From: Sipunculus nudus
Taxonomy: Eukaryota; Annelida; Sipuncula; Golfingiida; Sipunculidae
Direction: 5' to 3'
NCBI GenBank assembly: GCA_026874595.1
Contig: CM049307.1
Span: 27,936,362 to 28,000,361, forward strand
Length of the DNA stretch: 64,000 nt
The notes beneath the pieces were generated by a model. The model saw only the letters and a program-made list of their open reading frames with translations, did not search any database and had not been told where the DNA came from. Positions 1 through 13,700 of the stretch are shown here, one piece after another (the first letter of the stretch is position 1; every line of letters begins with the position of its first letter). The position numbers were made by a program, and so were the translations under genes.

Positions 1-1391
1 GTCTCTTTAAATTTTGTAACTAGCGTTTTTTTTCTTTTCGTCATGCACTGACATGAAACATCAATGATTTAGATATGACCTAAAACAAGACATACGCGTT
101 TATTGGGTGTACGAACAGGTGTATGGAGTTCTGCACGCCATCATTTAAACCAAAGTCAGTAATGACTAATATAAGTATTTCTATGCAAGTAATGACGGAG
201 TATCCTGATAAGATAATATCTATTCAATGATTTAATCTAAGACAATATCTATCAAATGATCTAATCTAAGATACTATCTATTCTAAGATATAATATTGTA
301 CCGACATCTCTGAACAATATTTTTACAGTCTGGTTACAATCTTCAGTTTTTAAACTTTTGTAACCGTGGACCCAGCTGTATGGGTATTTTTTACAATATA
401 TTCATGAATTTCAGTGGGAAAATCAAGCCAAGGGTCACTCGATATTCTAAAGATTACCCGGCCATCAATTCTGAGATGCACTGGAACGTTTCCCACTTAT
501 CTTAAAATGCATGATACCGATAGAAGATAAATTAAGCTATGTTCGGAAGTCACCCGAGATGGAAGATCCAGTTGAAGATTTCTGACGCCCCGAATGTCTC
601 AACTTCTGACTGTTCTGATGCAGGAGGCCATTCAGTCTAAGGCCAGTAGGATGATATATGTATGAAGTTGACATGGGCCTCGTTAATGATGAACTTCTGC
701 AGACACAGCGAGAAGCTAAGATTCCTTACGTATACGGAATCCTGAATGCTGAATGCGTGTTGAGAGTTTTCATATGTACCTGCACGCAAACATGCATATT
801 TTCATTGTGTCGCTGCTACGTGTAGCGATTCGTTTTGCTAGATGCGCATTCCGCATGCCTGATCCACGAATAAGGAATCTCACCTTATTTATTTAGTCAA
901 TACCAATTTTAATTCATGTTATGCATGTCGGATCCGCAATCATCTACAAGGGATCTTAGCTTTAAACAGAGGGTTTAAACTAACCACAACCTTTTTTCCA
1001 CAGGAATGGACCGGGAAAAACAACACAAACTGTCAATGATCCTAATAGAATAAACTACAATAGTATCGTGTGTTATTTTGATATACTCACTATTACTCAA
1101 TATAATTAAATGTTAAGCTGGTGTTAGGAAAATTAAGTTTGCGGTAAGTGTAGTGGGCCTTTCTGTTACATGATCTTACCTTTGATCGCATGAAGATCTT
1201 AGATTAACTTTATTCATGTATGAGGCTTATACAACCCATAGGTGGACAGCTCATTGAGACAAGACTGAACCTAGAGGAATGGGTCAATAAGATTAGAATT
1301 TCAAATAACGGCCGATGGTAGAACAACCATTGTGTTATTCATGAGGTCACCACTTCTGCTGTCATAAGCAATCGCATAAAGGAAGCATAAA
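1..1391. other. AT-rich non-coding stretch with a small 29 bp tandem repeat
   Basis: No gene or mobile element is recognisable here. The only structure I see is a short direct repeat at about 215-294: a 29 bp unit built around AATATCTAT and ATCTAAGA occurs twice in full and once in part. Confidence 0.5.
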
Positions 1392-1757
1392 CCGGCTCCT
1401 GTAATCCGGGGGTAGAACACAGGATTTTTAGCCGGTTATCGTGAGTTCGAATCTCAGCCGACTTTCGACCCCATGCAGGGTAAGCTCTGATTGTGCAGGT
1501 TGTGCTCCACGTCCGTGGTTCACACACAAACAAGTGCACCGTTCGAGGGTCCAAGGTGGTATGACCAAGCAATAGGGAATTATACACCTAGGGCCCGCAG
1601 ATGCGTTAGTTACCGGCCTGGTTAACACCTAGAAATAACATGAGAAGATGCGTGCCCTGTCAGGAAGTTACGAAACGGGAATGGAATTCTGCAGGTGTAC
1701 ATATTAATTTTAATTAACATTAAAAAATGGTGGCAAAATACCTCCGACAAAAAAAGG
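1392..1757 (+). mobile_element. tRNA-derived SINE, near full length (family A, copy 1)
   Basis: The 5' head (about 1392-1465) reads as a tRNA-like Pol III promoter: an A-box-like GGTAGAACAC region and a good B box, GAGTTCGAATC at 1443-1453, ending in CAGCCGAC. It is followed by a body starting GACCCCATGCAGGGTAAGC and a 3' end ATTAAAAAATGGTGGC that runs into an A-rich tail near 1750. The same order of blocks recurs at 47534-47909 and, 3'-truncated, at 38744-38950, so this is a dispersed family and not a chance tRNA match. A weak candidate target duplication (AAAGGAAGCATAAA before, AAAAGGAAATATAAA after) flanks it. SINEs encode no protein and depend on a partner LINE. Confidence 0.8.
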
Positions 1758-3227
1758 AAATATAAAGAGAAATTAAACCAAATACAATAAAGGACAAAAC
1801 TGCTCAGAGTGTATAGGTGTGCGTGTGCGGTATTCGTGCTTTCTTGTAATATTGAGGGATAAGTGAACATGATTTTCCTACATATATATATTTATGAGCA
1901 GTATAACTTTGCTGAAAGAAAGCTAGCTCAGTAAATGTAATTTAAATAACATTCGCATAAAACATACCAAATAAAGTTTGATTACCCAATCAGTTATTAA
2001 CATATTCCTATATACCGGTAGTCTACTCAAGATATTGACACTTTTAAGTTATAATTTATCATGTGATATTGATTAATCATTTTCGTAAATATTACATAGT
2101 GCTGACCCTCAAAGTGAAAAAAAAAGAGAATTAGTTACTCAAAAATGATGACAAGCATAACAGACCATTTCTTTGCCTTGGTATTTTCTCTTCATCTAGC
2201 CATCATACAATTATCGAACCTTATCCTGTGAACTGGTAATTGATGTCCTTCCGTTGTTAAACAAGGACTCCGAATTCAGACCAAGGCGTTTTGACCCCTT
2301 TCAGCCTCTTCAGTCAAACCTCCTGATCCACGTATGTCAAGCTGTCTTGTCGGGAAATGAAATCACTGGATCCGTCAGCATCAAGTGTCGCTAAAGTATT
2401 TTCACGCGAGCTCATGATTCATTAAACGAATTCATCTTGCACTTAGCCAGACCTGCATGTCAAGGATAAATTTACAATATATTTAAAATATTACAGACTG
2501 TTGTAATCTGCAGAGGATCATTCCCAATTACATCCTTACATGTGAAAGTTACACAGCGTCTTTACAAGCTGTTGTTTTAGTTGTCACCAATCAGAGCTCA
2601 CCAGTATATAGCTTAATTCAAAGAATTTGACCCCGATAACCAAACTGAAATCTCGATTAATTGTAAGAATATTCCTCTCTAACGGTTGCAGTATTTTCTA
2701 TCTAATGTTGTTTCCTGTATTATAAGTTCAAACTCAAGTTCGGTAGTGGAAGGTTGTAGACTCCTACTATAATAAATGCCCGTTGCTTCGAATGAATGAC
2801 CATGTGACAATAATTTTCATTTCACATTTAGCACATTTCTAGAACATGAGGCACAGGGTTTCGACTCAGACTGCTATGTAGAATTTGATTTCGCGAAAAT
2901 GTTTCGATACCAGAGTGGTTCCATAAAAAAAGGATACAAAGTCCTAAATATCCAAAAGATATACCTAAAAGCACTGGTCAAAAGGTGCACAGGGTTCCAT
3001 ACTGGTTAAATCCACTTTTTATAACATGTGGGGGGTACGCTAAAATGCTGCCGATCGTAACCAAAACAGGTCAAACAACAACATCAGAAGAACCAGAATT
3101 TTACAAATGACAAAAGATGTTTTTACTTCACATTATCTCAAAAACAATAACTACTGACTTCCGCATATGCGCAATTAGCCATATTTTTTTCCTGTTTGTC
3201 AACATTACGCTCCTCAGCGGTTATACA
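1758..3227. other. unrecognised AT-rich sequence
   Basis: No coding potential, repeat or RNA gene that I can support. Short open frames on both strands are at random length for this base composition. Confidence 0.4.
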
Positions 3228-3312
3228 ATGCAGTCGTCTGTGACATCCTTTCGTGTAACCGCTGCTTTGGAAAGCAAGGTTCTCTGGGTTCGATTTTCAG
3301 GGTGGGCACAGA
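3228..3312 (+). repeat. decayed tRNA-like SINE head
   Basis: A block with a B-box-like GGGTTCGATTTTC at 3286-3298, preceded by a plausible anticodon-arm remnant and followed by CAGGGTGGGCACAG, reads like the degraded head of a tRNA-derived SINE. No full body or A tail is evident, so this may be a truncated copy or a chance match. Confidence 0.3.
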
Positions 3313-3742
3313 GCACAGAATATAATGAGACCACTTAGAACGTGGAATCGCATTGTGCCTCCAGCCAAAATTTTTCACATGCGACACGCGACATTGGCAA
3401 GTGTAACCCGTTTATTAACAACTTGTAGATATAAAACTGATGTGTCTGCCACATCGGCGTTATAGGATTTTTTATAGGCCGGAATTAACTATGGTTCATT
3501 AATATGTACCCAGAGTAAGCCTTAAGTCATAAAAATTCTACAGATAAGACAGGTTGATATCTGTTTTGTTGTTGTTAAGAAAGACTTGATTACGTCTGGC
3601 TGGACTTGAGCCAGTTGCTGTCTCCAGGTGACAGCTCGATGAAATACGAGCACTGCAAGAGCTTGTGCATAATACGCCCATCATATGTCTTGTGACCTTT
3701 GGCCTTATTCAATATGCATTGTTTTTGCAGACAACTGTACCC

Positions 3743-3763
3743 GGGGGGGGGGGGGGGAGGGGG
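3743..3763 (+). repeat. poly-G run (G15 A G5)
   Basis: A homopolymeric G tract with one interrupting A. It is one of at least seven long G or C runs in the window and is able in principle to form a G-quadruplex. No coding sequence or element boundary is visible around it. Confidence 0.9.
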
Positions 3764-6758
3764 TCTCCGTATAATGGTTAAACATTCATACTGAATGTCA
3801 TAAAAAATAATCCAATTCTCAGCTCTCAGAGCAACACAACATGTAAGATTGGTGATCTCTTACTTCAGTCAGTATGCATGGATTTTACTGAGAATTGAAT
3901 TCGGGTGGAAAACGATTGGGAGACATATTTCTGTTAAGTTTCACCAAATCCATCATATTCCTCGTAAATTATCAAGGCGACACCACAAGTAGCCTGTGGC
4001 CTCTTACCTCATTAAATATGCGTGAATTTTCTCCAGGATCGAAGATATACTAGTGGTAGGTAGATATAGTGAGTTTCGTGAAAATTCATAAATGCGATAT
4101 TACAAGTTAACGGATGGGACGTACACAGCGCTGCCTATACAAAAATACATCTTAGACTGGCGTATAATATTAGTACAGATACAGGATATGCCCCGTCAAG
4201 AGCTAAAGTAACAGAACGTGGAGATTCACCCTCATCATATCAGCCCTGAATGTGTCTCTTAAAGATATTCTGAGAAGTGTTTAGTTCGCAAGGAAATAGA
4301 ACCCTTACATGTTAACCTAGACTGTTATTTACTTTGACGTGAAGAAACCTCCCTATGGTATACAGTTTAAAAACTAGTCCTGGTCTTGACACCATGGATG
4401 CCAGATCCATACACTTCCAACACGATCATATGAATATTTAATCCTATGGAAAAAAACTTGAATGCGAGGCTGAATGGTCGTATTATTTACAGAGTTATAA
4501 AAAACATGTCTTGACATGAAGGACATCATTCATACTTCAGCGGTGTAATAACTAATACTGGAAGAAAATAAAAGAAGAACCTGCCCATGGATAATAAATA
4601 CAATTGTGTTCAGGGCAAGGTTCCAAGTCTTAATTAATGCTGGCCTGTCGCGCGGTTTTAGGGTGCTAATGCAATTCTTACTCACTTTAACTAAATTCAA
4701 ATCATGCTTCAAATTAGCGGCAGCCTGTCTCCCAAACGTCGATTGTTTATCAACTAAAGACGTTGGTCCTATCAGTTTAATCTAAAAAGGTCTAAATCAT
4801 TTAGACACTGCTTTTAGGTAGTTTTTGGTTACAAAAATACAACTGTCAGTCAGAGAAAACGGATTATAACTATGCCTTAGTAGAAGAGTTGAAAAATAAA
4901 AAGCTGCTTTCATCAATAAAGCATATATTCTGTTGTGTCCTAGTGGAGAAATATTTTAAAGCGTTGAAAGTGTTTATTTTACCTGGAACTGATTATGAAC
5001 CTGAATAAAGCGAAGCTGCTTAAGTGTCTTATCAAAGCAGAAGATCGTCACATCAAACTTAACACAAATGCCTTTGGGTAATATAAAATGGCCAATCCCT
5101 TACACCTCACACCTATGCTTAATACATATAGGAAAAGGAAATATATACAAGACAGGAGAAAGCTATTATGCTATAAGTGAAAAGGATTAAACTAATTATT
5201 AACCATTTTCAAATGACATTTCTAAAAGGACTTTTCTCGGTAGAATCTATCACAATGACACAGCTCTTGTCTACGATCCCTATACTGAGTGTAAAAGGAC
5301 AAGTTCTACTTTGTCACCGTGGTACACCTACAGATTCAGACTGACACTTTTAAGAGGTAAAAACACCCTTGGTGTCAAGTCAGGTTGACATCAGGAATAA
5401 TTCAATACAAGAGATAACAGGAAAGCTGTATTGTATCCGCAGAGTCCCGGATCACGTTCAGTTTAAGACCTCTGTTCAAGTGAAGGGCAGCTGTGGTGCT
5501 GGGCTGTGGTTCTTTCCTGGACTGTAATGTGATTTGAAACAGGATGGTGTGTAGTGTCTGCTTTTAGATAGCTGGAAGTCAGGGACAAGACCTGACACGT
5601 AAATGTCATACTGCTATCTATATTATTCATGTCATGCCGTATCCATATATCTATGTGGTGTAGAATTAAGCACAACTTGACAAACCACACAGTCACTCAC
5701 ATGAACTGCATTTTGTTTTATCCTGAGGAGTCAACTGCACTTTAATCAGTGCAAAAAGCATCAGGTACACATGATAACACGTGAGACACAATTCATGTTC
5801 AAAGTCTCCAAAAATACACACCGTTTCGTTTTAAAGCACAGAAACTGAATATTGAGGGCAGTGTATTAAATATTTTGGTTTCGTTTAGGGTTTCTCTATT
5901 TTGCTGCACAATTTGCAGTCCGTGAAGAGTTACATTTAAAATGGCCAATGCAAGTGTTTTTTTTATAAAGGTTTGATGATACAAACCAAATGTTTGCTCT
6001 GGAAAAAGACGTATTACATATCAGACAAAACACGGAGCACTACCGAATTAATTTTTTAAGCAGGCCTGCCAGCCACTGATGTAGGGGCAAAGACAAGGGG
6101 CTCATCTTATCATTTACACAGTGTAGAGGTCAGCAGCAACAGGTCACTTGATATTTCTTGTATTATGGCTGATTCATTTGTTTAAAGGTCGGTTAAAGAA
6201 TTGCAAGCTAACCTGGAGGAATAGCTTAAAGCAGAAAAGCGGCATTGTATGTGCAGAGCAAGCCAGGAATTAGGACCTGAAGTTAACCCTGACGGTATAG
6301 TAAAAGATGGGTTTCAAGTCATTGAACAGAAACTGATGATGATTTGTACCTTGATAATCCTGGAATGTTCAGTGAAAATGGTTCTCAAGACATAAACATT
6401 ATACCCACAATATTTGTGTTTGATATATCTATGATTACCTGACTAGGTTTGATGAACACAGCATGGGGACAATAAGAGATTGCCATAAGACGGAGGGGTA
6501 TATACATTGGCCCAAGGGGGCTATGTGCTTCATGTTGAATTTTACAAGAACCCTGATCAGCATTATTGACTTTCAAAAGTAAAGTCAAACCAAGGATCCA
6601 GGAAAAGGACCCTGTGACTAACCTGAACTACTATGATGTATGGATTATCATGAGTGACGCTTTAGGGACAAGTTGCATACATTCCGGGTATACTGTACAT
6701 ATAAGGGTGGCATATAGATGGGTGCTGCAGACCTGAAAGTCAAAACAGGGTGAGATGA
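3764..6758. other. unrecognised AT-rich sequence
   Basis: About 3 kb without a recognisable gene, RNA or mobile element. The open frames present are short (60-80 codons), lack domain signatures and show no splice-bounded structure that I could follow. Confidence 0.4.
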
Positions 6759-7145
6759 GGGGGGGGGGGGGAGGGGAGGGGGATTGGGGTATATATAGTC
6801 CCCCCCCCAACTTTGTTACAAGAGGGGGGGGGGTTTCAATGTTATCACCCCCATACTGTTCAGAGATCATTATTTTTATATTGCAAATGAAATATAGTGA
6901 TAAATAAAATTATAGACTTCAGTTCCATTTATCTGTTAACAATGAACTATTATATTTAAACCTAGTTTGGAATTAACACATACTGCAAACATAATACCTT
7001 TATACTTAATTGTAACATATTTGAAATATGATTTAGTATATAAATTTTAAATGTTTCATACAGATGCTAAACAGATATATATAAATATATGTGTGTGTGT
7101 GTCATCCCCCCTTGGAAGATAAACTGACGCCACTGGCTGTAGACG
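6759..7145. repeat. G-run/C-run repeat block with TA/TG microsatellite
   Basis: Begins with G13 A G4 A G5 (6759-6782), then a C9 run (6800-6808) and a second G run (6824-6833). Near 7077-7101 there is a short TATATA/TGTGTG tract followed by CATCCCCCCTTGG and a GCCACTGGC block. The arrangement resembles the edges of dispersed repeats elsewhere in the window (14.6 kb, 36.3 kb, 38.4 kb), but I cannot define termini. Confidence 0.4.
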
Positions 7146-8602
7146 TGTGATGGCTACCTTGTTTGACATTTATAACTGCATTAATGATCAAAATACTAAA
7201 ATTATTACTTCAGGGTCTTGCCTGTGGAGAAAAAGGGGTACACCTTGTGAAGCCACAGATCCTGTAGCCCATCTTGAAATCAGTGTCAGAAATCATTTAT
7301 ATATACCTCTGCAACAGAGGATACATACGACCCCCTGCCACCAGGCACATTACTTCCCTGTCCTGAGGATATTTTTGATCGAGTGAAATCTGTTTTCCTG
7401 ATGCTTTTATTTTGGATACCAGGTTCACAGGATTAAGGGAAATACTAAAGTGCAATACTAAACAGAAAGCAAACAAGTCGCTGTCTGTACTCACTTCGAG
7501 GAGAACAATCAGATTTAACTAACTACTCATGATGTATGTGGACCTTGTCCATGTTCCACCTTGGTATTTGTCCATGTTAAAATATGAATATGAAATTAGG
7601 AATATAGAAGTTGAAACCAGAGGACAAAATGATAACCGCAACTGGTATAACATAACGAAAAGTTTATATTGACAGCCTCCAAGTTAGTGCATATAACTGA
7701 TAGCAGTAAAACAGCACAAGCATTGTTAAAAGGCAATAGTTTGGATGAAAAAACTTGCCGGCTCCTGTGAGATATGGAAGACGATTTGAGAAAATTCTAG
7801 TAAACATATTTGTCAAATCACATCGGTATCAGCATCAGAAATGTTCATTAACTTTATCTCATTCTTATAGGAAGGATACCTGGAAGTAACTCAAATGTTT
7901 TCATTTTGTGTAATTATAGCTATTTTAAGCAATATTCACAGTGTTTTCATTAGTAAACAATGGGATGACTGGTTCATGCCCAAGTGCAGTACTGAATTAT
8001 ATCACTGCTGACCAAGTGACCTGAGCTAGGATGGACATTCTGCTTGCCCCTAAATGCCCCATCCAAGACCCCCTGCTGCGCCTGCTGGCCCTATTAAGAA
8101 TGACTATATTGAAAAATCTGTAAATATGACGTAATGTTTCTAATATATTAAATATTTGCATTCAGTTATAAATAATGTGGGATTAAAGAGCATTAATTTA
8201 GAAGTACCTCGGTTTGCTACAGAGAGGACAAACTGTTTTTAAGGTTACGCTGCTGAGTTTCGCTTTCAGCAGCGTTCTTTGCTCATAAACCTTCGAAAAG
8301 TGCTTAGAACAAAAACATGATCATTGCAGACCAATGGAGGATAAACATTACACTCTAGATTTAGACATAAAGCCAAAGGGGTTCATGTAACTGTGGACAA
8401 CCAAGTGTTTCTGTACCGAAGGTCATTGTCGCTTCTTTCTTTTCTAAAGTTAGCTAGAATCATTAACATGAGCTCGAATCTTAACTTTCAGTCAGAAAAT
8501 AACGCAATTCATATTCTTAAGAAGGTCGTCAGACCCATCTTGGATCAGTTAATCAGTCGTCGGACACACGTTGGAGCGGCAACAATACGTTATCCCCTGA
8601 TT
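7146..8602. other. unrecognised sequence
   Basis: No supported gene or repeat. Open frames of 65-116 codons occur, but the longest (8393-8743 plus strand and 8590-8970 minus strand) run through the adjacent poly-G tract and are mirror shadows of each other, so they are not convincing genes. Confidence 0.35.
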
Positions 8603-8620
8603 GGGGGGGGGGGGGGGGGG
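8603..8620 (+). repeat. poly-G run (G18)
   Basis: Uninterrupted G18. It lies inside overlapping open frames on both strands, where it would encode polyglycine or polyproline, an argument against those frames being genes. Confidence 0.9.
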
Positions 8621-10096
8621 TTGCCATACAAAGCAGCCGGAATCATAGATTGGAACGAGGCAGACATTTCTAAGCACTGCCTTTCATGGCAAACATTAAG
8701 CGTCCGAGCTGATATTACTCCGTGTGGACCCAGACGGCCCTGACGGGAGGCCTGTACCGATCTGAAGAGATCTTGCTCGGTCAGTCCTCGGAAATGGACC
8801 ACTTCCTCTAAGATGTCTGGCTCTGTGGTCCCAAGACAGTGGTTTGTATAATTGCCAATATACATGCTGAATGTTAAACGTACATTAATGATCGAGGACG
8901 CCACTCCTTTTATATTTATGTTTATCCAAATCACACAAAAACTATTTAAAATATATATTGGATAAACCAATTATGTTTTTCACAGGCTTGGCTTATAGAA
9001 CATTTTCTTATCTTTTGTTTCATTCACGTTTAGAGGAGGTATATAAATATGTAGAAAATATGTACCCTACATCTTGTGCCCCTCCCTACTAAGCGCACAT
9101 ATTTTTCTAGGACCCAAGTCCATGACATGCTGGTAGCATATTTGTTGAATGTTTACGTAGCCACACAATAAGAATGACAAGTCATTATTAAAATTGGAAA
9201 TTAATCTATGGGCTTAGAGTATTTATTAAATACATAGCCAGATTTAAGATATTAGGACGCACATGATTCCCATATGTTCCTCCTGCTAGCACGAGAACGA
9301 GGTTAACCGCTACCCCCAGTGGTGGTGTGGCTGCCATGTAATTACCGTTCCAATTTACCAACATGGTGCATTAGCATAGAAACTAAAGCTCATGATTTTA
9401 TGCTGTAAACTTCATAAACAGACTGATCTTCAGTATCAGTTCACTGGAGCTGTTTGACAATTTGCTGGCTTTCATCCCTAAAGCCGTCAAGCAGACATGA
9501 AGCGTTATGAATGACGCTATGTCTCGATGATAACGTTAGAGGATCGACCACTGTATGATTCATGCGTGTGATTGATGGACGCTGCTTCCACCAAGCCGGG
9601 GCCGGACTCAGGACACAGTAAACCAGACAATGTCACAGTTACATGCTACACCGTACTCCAATACCCAAATAATCCTTGGCAGACCTTTCAAATTGTACTG
9701 GGGCTGACACAGACAGGGGCGGACCGAGAGGGATTTATATGAAAGATTTATATCACGGACGCTGCATCACGTGCTTGCTGAATAAGTCGAGACCCCTCAA
9801 ACCCATCATACCTTATAGCAGGAATGTTTGATCGTTGCAACAGCGTTAAAGAAATGTTAATTTCTCCTGCTGTCCATACAAGATATCTATCATAACAATG
9901 TGTAGGTCTTTATCCTTTCGGTAAATAAGGGCTTATTTCCATGGCGATGACCAATCCCCAGTGTCACATTGCGCGGATGCGTGGACCATCGATACAACCA
10001 TTCATCCAGCGCTTCCCAGACTCCGACCGACCGTGAGGCAACATTCCATATAAACCACATCCTCCTGCCAATCCCAAATGACTTAGTGATGAATTA
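8621..10096. other. unrecognised sequence
   Basis: Nothing recognisable apart from ordinary AT-rich intergenic or intronic sequence. Confidence 0.35.
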
Positions 10097-10434
10097 GGCC
10101 AAAATAAAAAAAAGGTATGGTTCTCAGGCACTTTTTTTTTAGAAATCAATGCGGGCGGGCGCTTTTTTTATTTTTAATTTTTTGGTATGTTTCGATAAAA
10201 ATGTCAAATGATAAGGGAAAAGCATGAAAATAACAGTTTCATTTTGCTAAATAAGTGAAAGCACTACAAAACTAAGGAAATTGTATGGTTTTATCTTCTT
10301 GAAAGAAATATGGGAGCGGCAGCAGCTCAAAATTGGTAAGTTTTTGTTGAAAATCAAAATAAAAAATTTTTGATGCGGGGGTTTAAAATTGATGGGGGCG
10401 GTGCCTGAGAACCATACCTTTAATTTTTTTTGCC
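10097..10434. mobile_element. PIF/Harbinger-type MITE
   Basis: A 338 bp element with about 34 bp imperfect terminal inverted repeats. The inner parts match perfectly: AAGGTATGGTTCTCAGGCAC at 10112-10131 against its reverse complement at 10401-10420. The ends start GGCCAAA and finish TTTGCC, and a TTA trinucleotide lies directly outside each end (10094-10096 and 10435-10437). A 3 bp TWA target duplication with G-rich TIR tips is typical of PIF/Harbinger transposons. There is no open frame of useful size inside, so it would be a non-autonomous copy needing a transposase from elsewhere. Confidence 0.75.
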
Positions 10435-10657
10435 TTAAGGGCTGTGAATTCCCAAATAACCCAGCTAATTGTAGGGTATAAATACACAATCACTCAGAAT
10501 GCTGGTATAAGGATTTACGAATGACCATAGAGGTCATGGCGATGCAAAAAATCTTAAGCTGTCTTGGGAATGGGTTTTACATCAATCAATAGACGATACA
10601 GCTCGATATAAATTGTCTGAAAACTCTGAATTAGTTAAAACTTAACTAGTCAGAAAA

Positions 10658-10660
<3 letters not shown>
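10435..10660. other. short unrecognised gap
   Basis: Plain AT-rich sequence between the MITE and the TA tract. Nothing to annotate. Confidence 0.3.

Positions 10661-10718
<58 letters not shown>
10661..10718. repeat. (TA)25 microsatellite ending in (CA)4
   Basis: Perfect TA dinucleotide array of 50 bp that changes to CACACACA at its right end. Confidence 0.95.
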
Positions 10719-13700
10719 TTTGGTGGCAAGGGGACGTGTTACGGCAAATTTAGATCGGAATAACGTTTTTATGCACAACGCCTGCATAGATGCTCAAATT
10801 ACATTATCTTTCACAGATAATGGAATGGACATAAACATATGTAACGACAAGACTTATAATAAATAAATATAATAAACGACAGTTAATAAAGAAAACTTAC
10901 AATCATGCTCTCGCGCATGTTGAAAGAAATGAATAAGTATTAAAAGGTTCTCTCACTGGCAAGCAGTTTTTTACTTATTCACGACACAAGCAGAAAATTG
11001 CTTATGTGAACATTTTTCTGATTCCGTGGAAAGGTCAGAAGAAAACTCTTGCTCCCACAGGATATTAAATTTCCAGGAGTTTGAAATGATACATGAGTCA
11101 GGAAGGAAGGTTTTGTGTTACTCACTGTATTAATCTTTCTTTATTTATCTGACTGGACTCAAGCGGACGGGAAGGACAGATCTTTGTTGAATTTGAGTCA
11201 CGACTTACAAAGTGTATTATTCCAAGGGATTATAATTTTTCAATTTCCCGCATTCTAAATATTACTATATATAATTTCATAAGAATGGCCAAAAATACTA
11301 ATTACAACATTACATGTTTTTATCTCATGAATATCCTAATAGGTAACGACAAAATGTTTCTAAAAATACAAATGCTTCCTCTTAAAGACTAAATGTTAAT
11401 CTGGTTTTTAATATCACCATACGGCTCTAGGAATTGTTAGGCACACACCTACAAAATTAATTGTCTATTTGTATGTCCATCCGTAAGAGGAAGAACAAAT
11501 ATCAAGCACTCCAGAGAAAGATAAAGTCAGGAATATATGTTACATGATTTATATGCGGCCTTGACACTTCAACAGAGAACTCTTGAAGAAATGAGAAGAA
11601 GTATTCCGTGACCCAATCATCTTTATGGCCGGTTTATTGTGCCTTTTCACCTAGGTGCACGAGATATACAATGCTCGCAGGTCTGTAAAGCATGTCAAGC
11701 ATTTTGATCCATTAAATATGTATGAAAAGTACCATGTATATATCATGTAATATAACGGACCGAGATCACAAAGAAATCCAGGGTAGACAATCGTTAGAAT
11801 AAATGTTGCAACGAATTATCGATGTAAACTAACCAAAGACTAAGTTTCTATTCCTTATGTTTGACTAAATTATAAACACGTTGACGATGATGATGATATA
11901 TATGTACATATTGTCATTTTATTTTATAATGAATCTCTGGACGCTTCGTCGTTGTGAAGTGCCGGGCTGAATTTGGCATTATCATTCTGATTCTTTGTGC
12001 AGACAAGTATTTTCAGGATTTTAATGGTACCATCCTGCAATCGCTGTTGCTTGAGTAATTTCATTATCAGGACGCTGACGCTGCATTAGAAGGATCAGGG
12101 AGACACTTTTCTCTGCTTTCCCTTTCTTATTCTGATGAAACAAACCAACGTGCTAAACGACACCTGTGGTCAAGGTAAAAGATATATTAAGTGACAATTA
12201 GATTAATTACATGAATGATATAAAAGCTTTTCAGTGTTGGCTGCTAATATCCTGATATTGAGTACCCCATTCGCTGAAAGAGGCAGGTTTATCGGTCATG
12301 GGGCAAACTGTATGAATTACGTAGAATATGTAAGCACAAGGCATATTTTGATGGCTTTTCAAGGGATTTTTAATGATAAATAGGGTGATAAATATTACAT
12401 AAAAGATCAACGGAAACCTTAAGTGAGCGCAACCTTTCGCATTATGGGGACCTGGCGATAAACCTACAGAATATCTGATTAAAAACGTCAATATGTAGAT
12501 CAGGCTGTGAAGGACAATGAACACAGATGTATAGAATTTGCCTCTTAACAAAAATTCCGTGACAGTGGTATAAATAACTAATGAGCTGCCACAAGGTCCT
12601 CCGGTGAGGCTATGTACCGAGATGATTAACTGTTGTTTTCATGACACTAACGTGAACCGTAAATGGAATCCGCATGGCCCACACAATGACAGACTCACCC
12701 TTCATACCTCATCATTAACCTGTACGCACCATACACCTGACACAAGAACACTGACACATTGTGCATGAGCTGACGACGTTCAAATGAGACATGAAACAGA
12801 TGTCTTTGGGATAAAAAACGAACCCTTAGTAAGTTTGAGGGCTGTCAGTATTACCATCAGCGGGAACACAAAGCAGGTCAAGTTAATTGTTCACCAAGGG
12901 ACTTTGTGCATCTGCGCCTTAAACTCTCAACGGGAATATTTGACTTAACCAGTTAATACATATTAATCTCGCCTGAAACTTTTGGTAAAAAATGGTTCAA
13001 TAGATACCTTGTTTTATTCGCTACCTGTATTAATCTTCGACACAGGGAACAAGTTTGGGTAATTACACTAATATCTTGAAGTTGTATATATGTAAATCAA
13101 GGTACACCTAGCCAAAAGTTCAGAGTTCAGAGAAAGAATATATATCCACTCTTATATGATTTAATTCATGTGGAAACTGGGTTATAAATACTCTATCCGA
13201 CGCATGTTATATGGAGATATATTAATTACAACAATTCATTCCATTAGAGTGAGTTCTCCATGGTGTTGCTCAAGCTGGTTGTACATTATATAGCACGTTC
13301 ATTACAAGAACGGTTTTATATTACATAAGACTTCAAAGATTATACAGCAGTCACATGAAAAAATCTTTAATGACATTTTGATATAATTTCATATCGAACG
13401 ATCGTAACGGGGGAAAATAGAAAAAGAAAGATGTTCTTTTTCTTTAGAGTATTAGCCAATACCCAAAAGAGAGAGGTATATGAATGTTGCCACAATTGCT
13501 TATAGCATACATGTATAATACTGATGCCTTATCCTCTGGATCAAATATATTATCTTGATAAAATGAGGAAATTTAATTTAATAAAATCTCTGGAAGTTTC
13601 AAATTCTTTTTCACTACTGGAACTCGGCAGAAAATAATCACTCCTATATTTCTTGCTCTCCAAGGTAACCGCTTTTTATTCTCGAAATATGAGCTTATTT

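Noticed and set aside
8393-8970. Overlapping frames of 116 and 126 codons on opposite strands
   Set aside because: Both read through the G18 run and mirror each other; no motif or splice context.
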